Shown: positions 24,893 through 32,981, numbered from the stretch's first letter. The stretch is DNA of 34,068 nt from UMGS1251 sp036666555 (GCA_036666555.1 JAVWVS010000025.1:1-34068); one strand, 5' to 3'. Notes: generated from the letters alone by a model not told the origin. Program-made: numbers and translations.

Positions 24893-25893
24893 GCCTCGTT
24901 CTCCTCTGTTTGATATATTTTCACCAGTTCATCCACGGCAGGACGGTCTAAATATCGTTTCTCGCCGCCTCCGGATATGATTCTTTCCTTTTGATCGGTA
25001 ATCTTTCCTAACACCATCCCACAAATCCCTTGTTTTTCATATTCTTTCACCAGTTCTTTTCCTTGATCGGTCACCACTAAGATGCTTCCGGTACTGGTAA
25101 GTTGATAAGGATTGAGATGATAATATTCGCATATTTCTACTGTTTCTTGGCGAATTGACATCTGCTTCAACTCTACTTCCAAACCCACTTTAGACGCTTC
25201 TGCAATCTCCCAAAGCGCAGCAAATATCCCACCATCACCAATCTGTTGCATGGCCGATGCACCCATCTGCTCTGCCATTTGAATCTCTTTTTGAGAAAAC
25301 AACACTTCCTCCCATGCTTTGATGGGGTTTAGAAATGCCGGAATAAACCGTTTGGATAATTCTTCCTCTTTTTCCAAAAGAATCCGCATAGTTCCCTCTA
25401 GTCCAATCCATTTCACCAACACAATATCTTGGCTTGGTTGGGCAAGGATGGATTTGACTACCGTTCCTTTTTTTTGTAGGCCCACGCCTGTCACAGATAT
25501 AATCGCCGACTCTATCACCGGACTCACTTCCACTTTGACATAAAAAAGTTGAATGGCGTGAGCGCTTCCGGCTCGTTCCAATGCCTCTGTCATAGCCTTT
25601 AGCCGCGATTCATAAGCATGTGGAGGAAGTAAAATAGTCACTCCCGCACCCACAATCTCAGCACCTCTCGTGGCTAAATCATTGGCCACTTTAGCTAACG
25701 CAAATACGCCTAATTCTTTTTGATTTCCATAAAGGCACGTCCCGGTAACCAGCACGTTGTCTGATTCACCTACTTTGATACCACCACACATCTCTTCTAT
25801 GGATGGTTCCATGACCGACTCCTCTCGTCGGTAGTGCAACTGTTTTTGCACAGAACGTTTTAATACTGTCTGCGATACTTTCCCTATCTTCAT
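24889..25893 (-). CDS. AIR-synthase (PurM/HypE)-like protein, divergent N terminus
   Basis: A 334-residue member of the PurM/HypE ATP-binding fold. It begins MKIGKVSQTVLKRSVQKQL, like HypE-type proteins, and keeps ALAKVANDLATRGAEIVGAG and IGDGGIFAALWEIAEAS. The usual GEDCA nucleotide motif after the first helix appears as IEEMCGG, so ATP binding may be altered. It lacks the HypE C-terminal Cys tail, and no other hyp gene is in the window, so hydrogenase maturation is not supported. ATG 25893 has GAGGGG close upstream, 16 bases after the stop of a 33-residue ORF. It overlaps the Lrp gene by 4 bases. The reaction is unknown. Confidence 0.85.
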   Translation of the reverse strand: MKIGKVSQTVLKRSVQKQLHYRREESVMEPSIEEMCGGIKVGESDNVLVTGTCLYGNQKELGVFALAKVANDLATRGAEIVGAGVTILLPPHAYESRLKAMTEALERAGSAHAIQLFYVKVEVSPVIESAIISVTGVGLQKKGTVVKSILAQPSQDIVLVKWIGLEGTMRILLEKEEELSKRFIPAFLNPIKAWEEVLFSQKEIQMAEQMGASAMQQIGDGGIFAALWEIAEASKVGLEVELKQMSIRQETVEICEYYHLNPYQLTSTGSILVVTDQGKELVKEYEKQGICGMVLGKITDQKERIISGGGEKRYLDRPAVDELVKIYQTEENEA

Positions 25894-25909
25894 ATGCCCC
25901 TCGCCATTC

Positions 25910-26011
25910 TTAGAGTAAGTACGGAATAATCATAGTTGCAACCATAGCAATGATAATCACCATGACCACAATCGATATAATACGACGTGTTTTTTTATTG
26001 TAAAAATTCAT
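25910..26011 (-). CDS. 33-residue single-span membrane protein
   Basis: A short ORF (MNFYNKKTRRIISIVVMVII onward, ending MIIPYLL) with a positive N terminus (KKTRR) and one membrane helix of about 22 residues, so the N terminus should face the cytoplasm. AGAGGTG lies six bases before ATG 26011. It starts 29 bases after the nth stop and ends 16 bases before the HypE-like gene, so it is inside the operon. It resembles in size and pattern small Firmicute membrane peptides such as Prli42, a stressosome anchor, but I cannot confirm homology. Confidence 0.75.
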   Translation of the reverse strand: MNFYNKKTRRIISIVVMVIIIAMVATMIIPYLL

Positions 26012-26040
26012 TCTTTTCACCTCTACATTTTTATAGTTCA

Positions 26041-26667
26041 TTACATTTTATACTCTTTGCACTTCTTTTGCAAGAAACATTCCTCACATTTTGGTGACCT
26101 AGCTGTGCAAATGCTTCTTCCAAAGGCAATAATCTGAATATTATAAAGAATCCAATGATCTTTTGGTAATTCTTTCATTAAATCTTGTTCCACTTTTTCC
26201 GGGTCTTCATTCTTGGTCAATCCCAACCGTTTGGAAATCCGTTTTACATGGGTATCCACCACCACACTGGGATCATTGTATATATTTCCCCGAATAACGT
26301 TGGCTGTTTTTCTTCCTACTCCCGCAAGGGATGTAAGTTCTTCTACATCTCTTGGAATCTCATAATGAAACCGTTCTCGCACCCCCTGCATGCAGGCAAT
26401 AATGTTCTTCGCTTTATTATGATAGAACCCGGTAGATTTGATGTCTTGTTCTAACTCTCGCAAGTCTGCATCTGCAAAAGAATCAATGGTTTTATATTTT
26501 TGAAATAGCTTTTCCGTTACTATGTTCACTCTGGCATCGGTGCATTGTGCACTTAACATAGTAGCTATCAGAAGTTGCCAAGGTGTTTCATGATTTAAGT
26601 AGCACCTGCCTTCCCTTCCATATTGCTCATCTAGTATATCCAATATCTCTTGTGTTCTTTTTTTCAC
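26041..26667 (-). CDS. nth: endonuclease III (DNA glycosylase/AP lyase)
   Basis: Base-excision repair enzyme that removes oxidised pyrimidines. From GTG 26667 it has 208 residues. Catalytic Lys120 lies in the helix-hairpin-helix SLAGVGRKTANVI and catalytic Asp138 in VVVDTHVKRISKRLGL, the same numbers as E. coli Nth. The [4Fe-4S] cluster is CX6CX2CX5C at the C terminus (CTARSPKCEECFLQKKC). GAAGGG lies eight bases before the GTG, which follows the radical SAM stop by one base; that supports this start over an upstream ATG inside the preceding gene. Confidence 0.96.
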   Translation of the reverse strand: MKKRTQEILDILDEQYGREGRCYLNHETPWQLLIATMLSAQCTDARVNIVTEKLFQKYKTIDSFADADLRELEQDIKSTGFYHNKAKNIIACMQGVRERFHYEIPRDVEELTSLAGVGRKTANVIRGNIYNDPSVVVDTHVKRISKRLGLTKNEDPEKVEQDLMKELPKDHWILYNIQIIAFGRSICTARSPKCEECFLQKKCKEYKM

Positions 26668-26668
26668 G

Positions 26669-28384
26669 CTATATTCCCTTCTTTCTAATGTGATATACAG
26701 TCGCTTCATGGTTCAGTGGATTTCGGTTCTGGTAATCAAACAGCAGGTATTCTTCTCTGCCCTGATAGGTAAATTTTTCCATGTGAGTCATTTTTCGAAG
26801 TTGTCTCATGTCACACTGGTCATACCCTTGCAAATATCTATGTTCCTTCGCTTCCCGTTCATAGAATTCTCTTACTATTTCTTTGTCTACTTGGGATTCT
26901 CCGGCAAATTCCGGTCGATTCTTTACATTTTCCCGTAAATATACATCATAAGTCAAAAGCTCCCGATAGAAAGATTCCTTAGTTCCTTTTCTCTTTTCCC
27001 CAATAAATCGATATAAAATCTCATAACGTGAAATACGGGAATGGCTCACCAGATTCAGTTCCTGACTATCATAGTAGTTCCCCAACTGTTCAAAAAACTC
27101 ATAAGGGGTCTGGAATTCCTTGACTAATTCTTTTAAGGTATGCCGGAATTGGCCACTGTTATAGTAGATCTCCACCATTTCTTCAATAACCTTTAACTTT
27201 AAGATCTCCCCATAACTCATCCAGTTCGTATACAGCACTTCGTAAGGGGGACGGCTTTTATACACCAATCCATAGGCGGTCTTTTCTTGTTCCATATAAG
27301 AACCCTTTAGTACTTTTAGAAATCCCAGCTGCAATTGTTCCGGTTCCAATGCATACACCTGATTAAAAGATTCTTGAAAACTCTCCAACCCTTCATAGGG
27401 CAGTCCTGCAATCAAGTCCAAATGCTGATGCACATTGTGGGCCTGATTAATTCGTTTCACGATGCGTGCAACTTCCTTGAAATCCATAGTTCTTCGAATT
27501 TCTTTTATGGTTCGTTCATTGGTGGACTGTACGCCAATTTCCAATTGGATTAGTCCCGGACGCATCTGCTCAATAAAGCGGATTTCCTCTTCATTTAACA
27601 AATCCGCTGCTACCTCAAAATGAAAATTCGTAATTCCTTTATCTTTTTTTACAATATAAGACCAAATTTCCATTGCTCTCTCATGATTGCAGTTAAAGGT
27701 GCGGTCTACGAATTTTACTTGTGGAATTTTTTTTTCAATGAAAAAACCAAGTTCTTCTTTCACTAATTTCATATCCCGAAAACGTAGACATTTATCAATG
27801 GAAGAGAGACAGTAACTACAGGAAAATGGACAGCCACGGCTGGTCTCATAATATATAATCTTATTTTGAAACAGTTCCAAATGATTGTATACAAATGGCA
27901 CCTTGCTTAAATCCATAACCGAACGCCCTTCATTTTCCACAATCCCGCTTTGGGCACTTCGGTAGGTAATGCCTCTTATTTCTTTTATAGATTTCTTTTC
28001 TTCATAACAGCTCACCAATTCCCGGAATGTTTCCTCCCCTTCACCTCGAATAACTCCTGTCACTTCCGGCAGTCGTACAAGCACATCTGTTGCATCATAA
28101 GAAACCTCCGGACCACCTAACCATATGGGTATTCCGGGAAATATTTTGCCACATTCCCGCACAATCTCTTCTATATAATTCAAGTTCCAAATATAGCAGG
28201 AAAAACACAATACATCCGGTTGTTTCTTATATAAGTCCATTAAAATATCATCTATTTGTTGATTAATTGTATATTCCACAATCTGGATATCCTCACAAAA
28301 AGAATGTGCATACGCTTTCAAACTATACACTGCCAAATTGGAATGAATATATTTTGCATTAATTGCTGTCAGTACCACTTTCAT
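26669..28384 (-). CDS. B12-binding-domain radical SAM protein (DUF4080-like C terminus)
   Basis: A 571-residue radical SAM enzyme. Residues 1-130 look like a cobalamin-binding Rossmann domain (VVLTAINAKYIHSNLAVYSL, VLCFSCYIWN, IWLGGPEVSYD). The cluster Cys185, Cys189 and Cys192 lie in TSRGCPFSCSYCLSS. LQLEIGVQSTNERTIKEIRR and DLIAGLPYEGLESFQESF follow in the barrel. The C-terminal 200 residues match what I recall as DUF4080. The B12 His motif (DXHXXG) is not seen, so B12 may not be bound. ATG 28384 has AGAGG six bases upstream. The substrate is unknown; it is first in the operon with nth. Confidence 0.9.
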   Translation of the reverse strand: MKVVLTAINAKYIHSNLAVYSLKAYAHSFCEDIQIVEYTINQQIDDILMDLYKKQPDVLCFSCYIWNLNYIEEIVRECGKIFPGIPIWLGGPEVSYDATDVLVRLPEVTGVIRGEGEETFRELVSCYEEKKSIKEIRGITYRSAQSGIVENEGRSVMDLSKVPFVYNHLELFQNKIIYYETSRGCPFSCSYCLSSIDKCLRFRDMKLVKEELGFFIEKKIPQVKFVDRTFNCNHERAMEIWSYIVKKDKGITNFHFEVAADLLNEEEIRFIEQMRPGLIQLEIGVQSTNERTIKEIRRTMDFKEVARIVKRINQAHNVHQHLDLIAGLPYEGLESFQESFNQVYALEPEQLQLGFLKVLKGSYMEQEKTAYGLVYKSRPPYEVLYTNWMSYGEILKLKVIEEMVEIYYNSGQFRHTLKELVKEFQTPYEFFEQLGNYYDSQELNLVSHSRISRYEILYRFIGEKRKGTKESFYRELLTYDVYLRENVKNRPEFAGESQVDKEIVREFYEREAKEHRYLQGYDQCDMRQLRKMTHMEKFTYQGREEYLLFDYQNRNPLNHEATVYHIRKKGI

Positions 28385-28422
28385 AGACTGCCTCTTTCTA
28401 ACGTGGGTCAAACGTTATTCTT

Positions 28423-28451
28423 ATTCTACACAACTTTTACATCTCGGGCAA
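28423..28451 (-). promoter_or_regulatory. promoter of the radical SAM/nth operon
   Basis: On the minus strand TTGCCC (28451-28446) and TAGAAT (28428-28423) are 17 bases apart, about 39 bases before ATG 28384. It is divergent from the SRP RNA promoter. Confidence 0.6.
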
Positions 28452-28502
28452 GGATAAAAAGCAATTGTTGATTCTAGCGCACGTTTTTATAGGCAGATTC
28501 CG

Positions 28503-28531
28503 TTGACATTTTTTTTAAAATACGATACAAT
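28503..28531 (+). promoter_or_regulatory. strong promoter of SRP RNA gene
   Basis: A perfect TTGACA (28503-28508) and TACAAT (28526-28531) are 17 bases apart, ending a few bases before the RNA 5' end. Confidence 0.85.
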
Positions 28532-28537
28532 ATAGAC

Positions 28538-28800
28538 TCGTGCAGCCGGGGTGCTAGCGGTACCTTGTACCTACAATCCGCTATAGTAGGGGTGATGTTA
28601 CGCAGAGGGCTTGTTTTTGTGAAGCTGCCCTTGAAAAGTGGCGTTGAGATTTGGGTCTTGCGCAACAAAAATCTACGAACTGTGTCAGGTCGGGAACGAA
28701 GCAGCACTAAGTGGAATCTTTTGTGTGCCGCAAGGGTGCCTGGATTGAGTTGGCTGTCAAGGTAACGTTCGGAAGAGCAGTTCGAAGCGTAACGCACGTA
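28538..28800 (+). ncRNA. ffs: signal recognition particle RNA, large bacterial type (with Alu domain)
   Basis: About 262 nt, like B. subtilis scRNA (about 271). The S domain is plain at 28684-28711 (GTCAGGTCGGGAACGAAGCA), the Ffh-binding hairpin. The Alu-domain end is GCTAGCGGTACCTTGTACC with CAATCCGCTATAG after it, matching the B. subtilis 5' domain. Segments GTGGCGTTGAGATTTGGGTC and TGCCGCAAGGGTGCCTGG also match by eye. The 5' CGTGC (28539-28543) pairs with the 3' GCACG (28794-28798), closing the rod. Promoter and terminator frame it. With Ffh it targets nascent membrane proteins. The only gap above 300 bases between proteins (28385-28861) is filled by this gene. Ends are good to a few bases. 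Confidence 0.95.
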
Positions 28801-28821
28801 AAATAATAACAAAACTGCAAA

Positions 28822-28863
28822 GCAGCCACCCGGTCTTTATCGACCTAGATGGCTGTTTTTTTT
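28822..28863 (+). terminator. rho-independent terminator of SRP RNA
   Basis: CAGCCA (28823-28828) pairs with TGGCTG (28850-28855), with an inner GGTC/GACC stem, then eight T. The T run reaches the stop codon of the convergent small gene. Confidence 0.85.
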
Positions 28864-29098
28864 ATAATGTTTCGTCAAACTCAATAATCAGGTAAAACCC
28901 TCGATCTGTTTCCTGAATCTCTTTGATGATTCCCTTTTTAGATTGAATGCGTTGTAAGGTCCGATAGATACCGGACATTGCAACCGATGGTTCCGCTACG
29001 TAGCTGTATAAGCTTCCATTGACTCGCTCTGTAATATTTATTTCTTGTCCCACTTCTACTAATCCCTGACGTTCCATTTTAAATTTTTCTTCTCGCAT
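28862..29098 (-). CDS. 78-residue protein of unknown function
   Basis: Small, probably soluble protein; I do not recognise it. It is rich in charged residues and alternates short beta-like stretches (LVEVGQEINITERVNGSLYSY, FYLIIEFDETL) with a helix (SGIYRTLQRIQSKKG). There is no Cys or membrane segment. ATG 29098 has AAGGA ten bases upstream and a TATACT -10 at 29139-29134, though the -35 is poor. It diverges from the FUSC-type gene and meets the SRP RNA terminator at its 3' end. Coding is supported by start signals and codon pattern only. Confidence 0.75.
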   Translation of the reverse strand: MREEKFKMERQGLVEVGQEINITERVNGSLYSYVAEPSVAMSGIYRTLQRIQSKKGIIKEIQETDRGFYLIIEFDETL

Positions 29099-29140
29099 TG
29101 CATTCTCTTCCTTCTATATATATTATGCATTCTAGTATAA

Positions 29141-29158
29141 CATTTTTTTAAAAAAATG
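29141..29158. other. 18-bp AT-rich palindrome between divergent genes
   Basis: CATTTTTTTAAAAAAATG is a perfect palindrome next to the -10 of the 78-residue protein gene. It could be an operator or a bent-DNA site; composition bias lowers its weight. Confidence 0.35.
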
Positions 29159-29171
29159 AAAATTAACGTTC

Positions 29172-29200
29172 TTGCTTTTTTTAATTTCAAACGTTATAAT
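29172..29200 (+). promoter_or_regulatory. promoter of the FUSC-type gene
   Basis: TTGCTT (29172-29177) and perfect TATAAT (29195-29200) are 17 bases apart. Two AACGTT palindromes (29165-29170 and 29190-29195) flank the -35 and touch the -10. Confidence 0.7.
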
Positions 29201-29217
29201 ACTCCTTACCGCATTGG

Positions 29218-30225
29218 ATGCTACCCCAAAAGAAAGAAGGAATTTTTATTAAACTTAGTAAAACAAACTTATCACACTATAGCAAATTATTTTTTGAAAA
29301 CACCTTTCGTTTTATTGCCATGATGATTTTTATTAATCTTTATATGACGCTGTTTGGACCTGCCAATACGCTTGTAGGCGTAGCCATTGCTGTTGCCTTT
29401 ATGACATACCCTTCTTTGGATATGAATATTTCGCCAATTCACATGGCCTTTCTCATTTTTTTCTTATTGATTGGTTCTGGTTTATCTTCTGCCTCCACCT
29501 TATTCCATCCGGCTATTGCCTTTTTAATCAATACTTCCTATATTATTATTTTACTTTTATTCACCAGCGAACCATCTGCCTATAAACCTTATATGCCTTT
29601 TTTATTATGTTTTATTTTCTGTCAGTCCGTTCCTGTACAAGGGCAAGAGTTAGTTCTTCGAATGACTGGCATTACCGTCTGTGCATTGGGAACTGCTCTC
29701 TATACTTTTTTGATGTGGAAAAAAAATGGCTATGGTCAAGAACCCTTGTCACTCAAAGAGCAAATATTACACAGTACACATCATCGCGGTTTTATCTTAC
29801 GCCTATCCTTCGGAATTTCCGTTGCGATGCTGCTTGGGACTGTCCTGCACATCCAAAAACCACTGTGGATTAGTATCGTTGTCATGTCTCTTACCCAAAT
29901 AGAATTAAAGGATACCCTCCTTCGAATCAAGCACCGAACCATTGGCACCATCCTGGGCATCCTTATTTTCATTGTTGTATTTCAGTATTTAGTTCCGCCT
30001 AAATATGTTTTCATTCTTGTATTTCTCATTGGTTATATTAACAATTTTATAAAAGAGTACAAATATACTCAGATTCTCAATGCAGTGAATGCCATTAATG
30101 CATCTTTGGTTATGTTAGATACTTCCACTGCCATTGAAAATAGAGTGATGTGCCTTCTTTGTGGGATTTTAATTGTGCTGATATTTTATGTATTACATTT
30201 TATTTACCAGCTCTTAACTCCTTAA
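29218..30225 (+). CDS. FUSC-type integral membrane protein (putative exporter)
   Basis: A 335-residue membrane protein with about eight helices, in two blocks split by a short cytoplasmic loop (KKNGYGQEPLSLKEQILHS). The second block starts LRLSFGISVAMLLGTVL and has the FUSC-type RIKHRTIGTILGILIFIVV. Family members are linked to export of aromatic acids; the substrate here is unknown. The start is unusual. ATG 29218 has no ribosome site and lies about 11 bases from the expected transcript start. ATT 29248, in frame, has GAAGGA six bases upstream. The next ATG would cut the first helix. The 3' end overlaps convergent tadA by 26 bases. Confidence 0.85.
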   Translation: MLPQKKEGIFIKLSKTNLSHYSKLFFENTFRFIAMMIFINLYMTLFGPANTLVGVAIAVAFMTYPSLDMNISPIHMAFLIFFLLIGSGLSSASTLFHPAIAFLINTSYIIILLLFTSEPSAYKPYMPFLLCFIFCQSVPVQGQELVLRMTGITVCALGTALYTFLMWKKNGYGQEPLSLKEQILHSTHHRGFILRLSFGISVAMLLGTVLHIQKPLWISIVVMSLTQIELKDTLLRIKHRTIGTILGILIFIVVFQYLVPPKYVFILVFLIGYINNFIKEYKYTQILNAVNAINASLVMLDTSTAIENRVMCLLCGILIVLIFYVLHFIYQLLTP

Positions 30226-30658
30226 AGAATTGTTTCATCATCTGGCTGCATTCTTCTTCTCGTATACCTAACGTGAGCTCTGCCTGGTGATTAAATTCCG
30301 GCATCTGCAGCATATTTAATATAGAGCCGGCGCATCCGGCCTTGGGGTTCATGCACCCCACCACCACCCTCTTAATGCGGGATTGGACGATTGCGCCGGA
30401 GCACATCTGACATGGTTCCAGTGTTACATACATGGTGCAATCTTCCAGCCTCCAATCACCCATTTTTTTACTGGCCTTTTTGATGGCAATCAATTCGGCA
30501 TGAGCAAGGGGATTTTTGTCAATCGTTCGTCTATTATACCCTCTGCCAATCACCTTGCCCTCATACACAATGACACATCCTATCGGTACCTCTTGAATTT
30601 CATAGGCTTTCTTTGCCTGTCGGATGGCCTCTTTCATATATTTTTCATCTGTATTCAT
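30200..30658 (-). CDS. tadA: tRNA-specific adenosine deaminase
   Basis: Makes inosine at wobble position 34 of arginine tRNA. From ATG 30658 it has 152 residues. The zinc/catalytic set is His53-Ala-Glu55 (PLAHAELIAI), Cys83 and Cys86 (EPCQMCSGAI), with RVVVGCMNPKAGCAGS after it. AGGG lies six bases upstream, and the ATG overlaps the stop of the previous gene (TAATG). It is last in the operon with the HTH protein, dGTPase and an unknown protein; its end overlaps the convergent FUSC gene. Confidence 0.96.
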   Translation of the reverse strand: MNTDEKYMKEAIRQAKKAYEIQEVPIGCVIVYEGKVIGRGYNRRTIDKNPLAHAELIAIKKASKKMGDWRLEDCTMYVTLEPCQMCSGAIVQSRIKRVVVGCMNPKAGCAGSILNMLQMPEFNHQAELTLGIREEECSQMMKQFFKELRAGK

Positions 30659-31473
30659 TATTTTCCCTGTTTCACTTTCCTGCACCAATATCCAAATGCA
30701 TCCGCCTTGTTTTTTTCTTTCTCTTCTAAGTGTACTTCTTCTTCTGAAACTTTTATGAACTCTGGAAATCCAAATGTTTTTGCTGCCGTTTCTTCTCGTT
30801 CATGGTAGATTCCCGGAACTCCCAGCCATAGGACTTCCTCTTCCTCAATAAACAAAAGGTGGTGATAGTTATAATATCCATGTAAAAGAAAACTATTATT
30901 GGCAATCCGCCATTCACACCTTGGCAATCTGGCTATATCCTGACGGCTAATTTTTTCGCAACGTCTCGATTCACATTTCATTTCTGCCGCTTGGGTATTT
31001 AAGTTTTCTGGTTCCTCTTCTGCTTCTATTTTCAGTTCTTCCGTCTCTTCTGTCTCTTCCATTTCTTCAAACTGTTCCATCATAACGATTTCTTCTATGG
31101 GAATTGCTCTATCATCCCAGGATGCCGCATATTTTTTATGATTATTTTCCCATAATAAAATGCCATTCACTTTCTGATAAGAATCGGCCCCTCCCACATC
31201 TTCTGCAGTATAAGCAAGTCGATATCGCATAGTAGGTGATACTTCTTCGATTACTCCTTGACGAATTCCCACACATTTTTCTTCCGTTTTGTAAAGTAAG
31301 TAAACCGTCCACTTTGTATCCGGAGATACTTGCAGACCCTGTCCGTAAATATGAACAACACAGCCGTTTTCCTGCCCTTCCACTTTTACAAACCCTATAT
31401 TACGTATTTTATTTCCCTTTTCATATTCATACAGATATTTGCTAAACCTTTTCAATTGATTACCCCGCTTCAT
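30658..31473 (-). CDS. conserved protein of unknown function (DUF6128-like), acidic middle
   Basis: A 271-residue soluble protein that I recall only as a Lachnospiraceae-type family (probably DUF6128). N-terminal part (7-135): beta-rich, starting RFSKYLYEYEKGNKIRNIGF and including VHIYGQGLQV and YLLYKTEEKC. The middle (about 133-165) is a Glu/Thr-rich linker. The C-terminal part (180-271) has NNSFLLHGYYNYHHLLF and LWLGVPGIYHEREETAAKTFGFPEF. ATG 31473 has no ribosome site; a TTG at 31455 has GGGG seven bases upstream and keeps the conserved start, so the true start is open. Its stop overlaps tadA. Confidence 0.82.
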   Translation of the reverse strand: MKRGNQLKRFSKYLYEYEKGNKIRNIGFVKVEGQENGCVVHIYGQGLQVSPDTKWTVYLLYKTEEKCVGIRQGVIEEVSPTMRYRLAYTAEDVGGADSYQKVNGILLWENNHKKYAASWDDRAIPIEEIVMMEQFEEMEETEETEELKIEAEEEPENLNTQAAEMKCESRRCEKISRQDIARLPRCEWRIANNSFLLHGYYNYHHLLFIEEEEVLWLGVPGIYHEREETAAKTFGFPEFIKVSEEEVHLEEKEKNKADAFGYWCRKVKQGK

Positions 31474-31505
31474 GGATGATATAGTTTAGCTTATTCACAC
31501 TCCCT

Positions 31506-32918
31506 CTACAGTATACCATTCAGTTCTTGATAAAGTCGTTTTGCATAGCTGTCTGTCATACCACAAATGTAGTCGGTTATCAAAAGTAATCGTAAATACA
31601 ATTTTTCTGCTTCGCTTTTTCCCTGTGCATGAAAATGATATGCACTTTTGTAATTATCTGAGATAAAGGAAATCATTCTTACATCCAGCGGATGCATAGT
31701 TTTTCCCGTATCATACTCTATGACGGCCTTTACAAATCGATCCATAAGAAAATCAATGATGGTTGCCTCTGACACTTCCATGCGATAAATCTCCGGAGAA
31801 AGAAAAACATATCGGCACGCTACGTCTCCAAGCAATTTCATCAATGGGTCTGCACCGGTATGATAAAATAGATCTTGGGAGTAGATTCCTTCCATAATTT
31901 CATTATAATGAAGTGTAAATCCCTCCGTCGCGCAACGAATTAAGAATCCCTGCACACGTACAATCCAATTTTTCACTGCGTATTCTTCCGGATTCTCCAC
32001 CTGATGCTCCACTCCTCTGCGATACTGTTTCTCTAAGTTTTCCATTGCTTGAAAACCCATATCCGGATAAGCCTCATCCAATTTTTGCAGTTCCTCTTTC
32101 AGTACATAAAACGAAATAAATCCTTTTACAAAAGCATCCTCTATATCTGCTGTTTTATATGCCAAATCATCTGCTGCTTCTAACACAAATGCCAGTGGAT
32201 GTCGGTTTCCATCGGTTCCAGTTTCTTTTTGGATATCCCGAAAAATTTCTTGATCTGCATAATAATACCCCATTTTTTTATCTTTCATATTTTTTCCGTG
32301 CTTTTGTATGTGCAAAGAAGATACCGGATATTTTATAATGGTACCAAGCAGTGCATAAGTTAGGTTCATGCCTTGTTCGTCTACCAGGTAATGAAGTTTA
32401 CTGACTAACCGAAGCGCCTGTGCATTTCCTTCAAAATGATAGAAGTCCTCCCGCATCTGTGGTGTCAGTATTTGCTCTACCGATTTTCCACCTATAAAAA
32501 GTGTCGGAAGATTTCGCTGAAACCACTCCCGAATAGCATCCTCTCCAAAATGTCCAAAGGGCGGATTCCCAATGTCATGAATGAGCCCCGCACACTGCAA
32601 TATATTACAAATGTCCTCTTTCATTTGAATGGTAAAACTCAAATCATTTCCATTGTTTAAAATACTTTCTCCAATGTTTTGTCCTAAAGATTTTGCAAAA
32701 GAGGATACTTCTAGAGAATGAGTAAGTCTGGTGCGAATAAAATCACTTTTATCCAATGGAAAGACCTGTGTTTTATCTTGCAATCTTCGAAAGGATGCAC
32801 TTCCTATAATGCGATGATAATCTTTTTCAAACTCACTTCGTAAATCTGCAGATTTATATGGTTTCTTTCCTTGCCCGTCCCGACTTCTTTTTATTGACAG
32901 CAACTGTTCCCACTTCAT
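31506..32918 (-). CDS. dgt: deoxyguanosinetriphosphate triphosphohydrolase-like protein
   Basis: HD-domain dNTP triphosphohydrolase that cuts dGTP or other dNTPs to nucleoside and triphosphate. From ATG 32918 it has 470 residues. HD ligands are His in RTRLTHSLEVSSFAKSLG, His-Asp in CAGLIHDIGNPPFGHFGEDA and Asp in LEAADDLAYKTADIEDA. The start DYHRIIGSASFRRLQDKTQVFPL is typical. GGGAGG lies nine bases upstream of the ATG; an in-frame ATG eight codons earlier lacks a ribosome site at normal distance. A 10-bp hairpin sits in the leader between this gene and the HTH gene. Substrate preference is not shown. Confidence 0.94.
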   Translation of the reverse strand: MKWEQLLSIKRSRDGQGKKPYKSADLRSEFEKDYHRIIGSASFRRLQDKTQVFPLDKSDFIRTRLTHSLEVSSFAKSLGQNIGESILNNGNDLSFTIQMKEDICNILQCAGLIHDIGNPPFGHFGEDAIREWFQRNLPTLFIGGKSVEQILTPQMREDFYHFEGNAQALRLVSKLHYLVDEQGMNLTYALLGTIIKYPVSSLHIQKHGKNMKDKKMGYYYADQEIFRDIQKETGTDGNRHPLAFVLEAADDLAYKTADIEDAFVKGFISFYVLKEELQKLDEAYPDMGFQAMENLEKQYRRGVEHQVENPEEYAVKNWIVRVQGFLIRCATEGFTLHYNEIMEGIYSQDLFYHTGADPLMKLLGDVACRYVFLSPEIYRMEVSEATIIDFLMDRFVKAVIEYDTGKTMHPLDVRMISFISDNYKSAYHFHAQGKSEAEKLYLRLLLITDYICGMTDSYAKRLYQELNGIL

Positions 32919-32956
32919 ATGGTAACGCCTCCCTTTCTCCATCTATGAAACCAGAA

Positions 32957-32981
32957 ACCGTGCAGTTAATCACTGCACGGT
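32957..32981 (-). other. 10-bp hairpin between HTH gene and dgt (attenuator or weak terminator)
   Basis: ACCGTGCAGT (32957-32966) pairs perfectly with ACTGCACGGT (32972-32981), with a 5-base loop. In the direction of transcription the T run after it is broken (TTTCTGGTTT), so it may terminate only in part. AGAGG-ATTGA-type sequence and ATG just before it open a four-codon frame that ends in the hairpin. Confidence 0.55.

Noticed and set aside
26669..26709. Upstream ATG for nth inside the radical SAM gene
   Set aside because: The GTG at 26667 has a ribosome site at good spacing, follows the upstream stop by one base, and gives catalytic residue numbers equal to E. coli Nth.
28474..28812. Protein-coding frames on both strands over the SRP RNA
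   Set aside because: The region matches SRP RNA in order and secondary structure, with its own promoter and terminator; the frames are chance openings.
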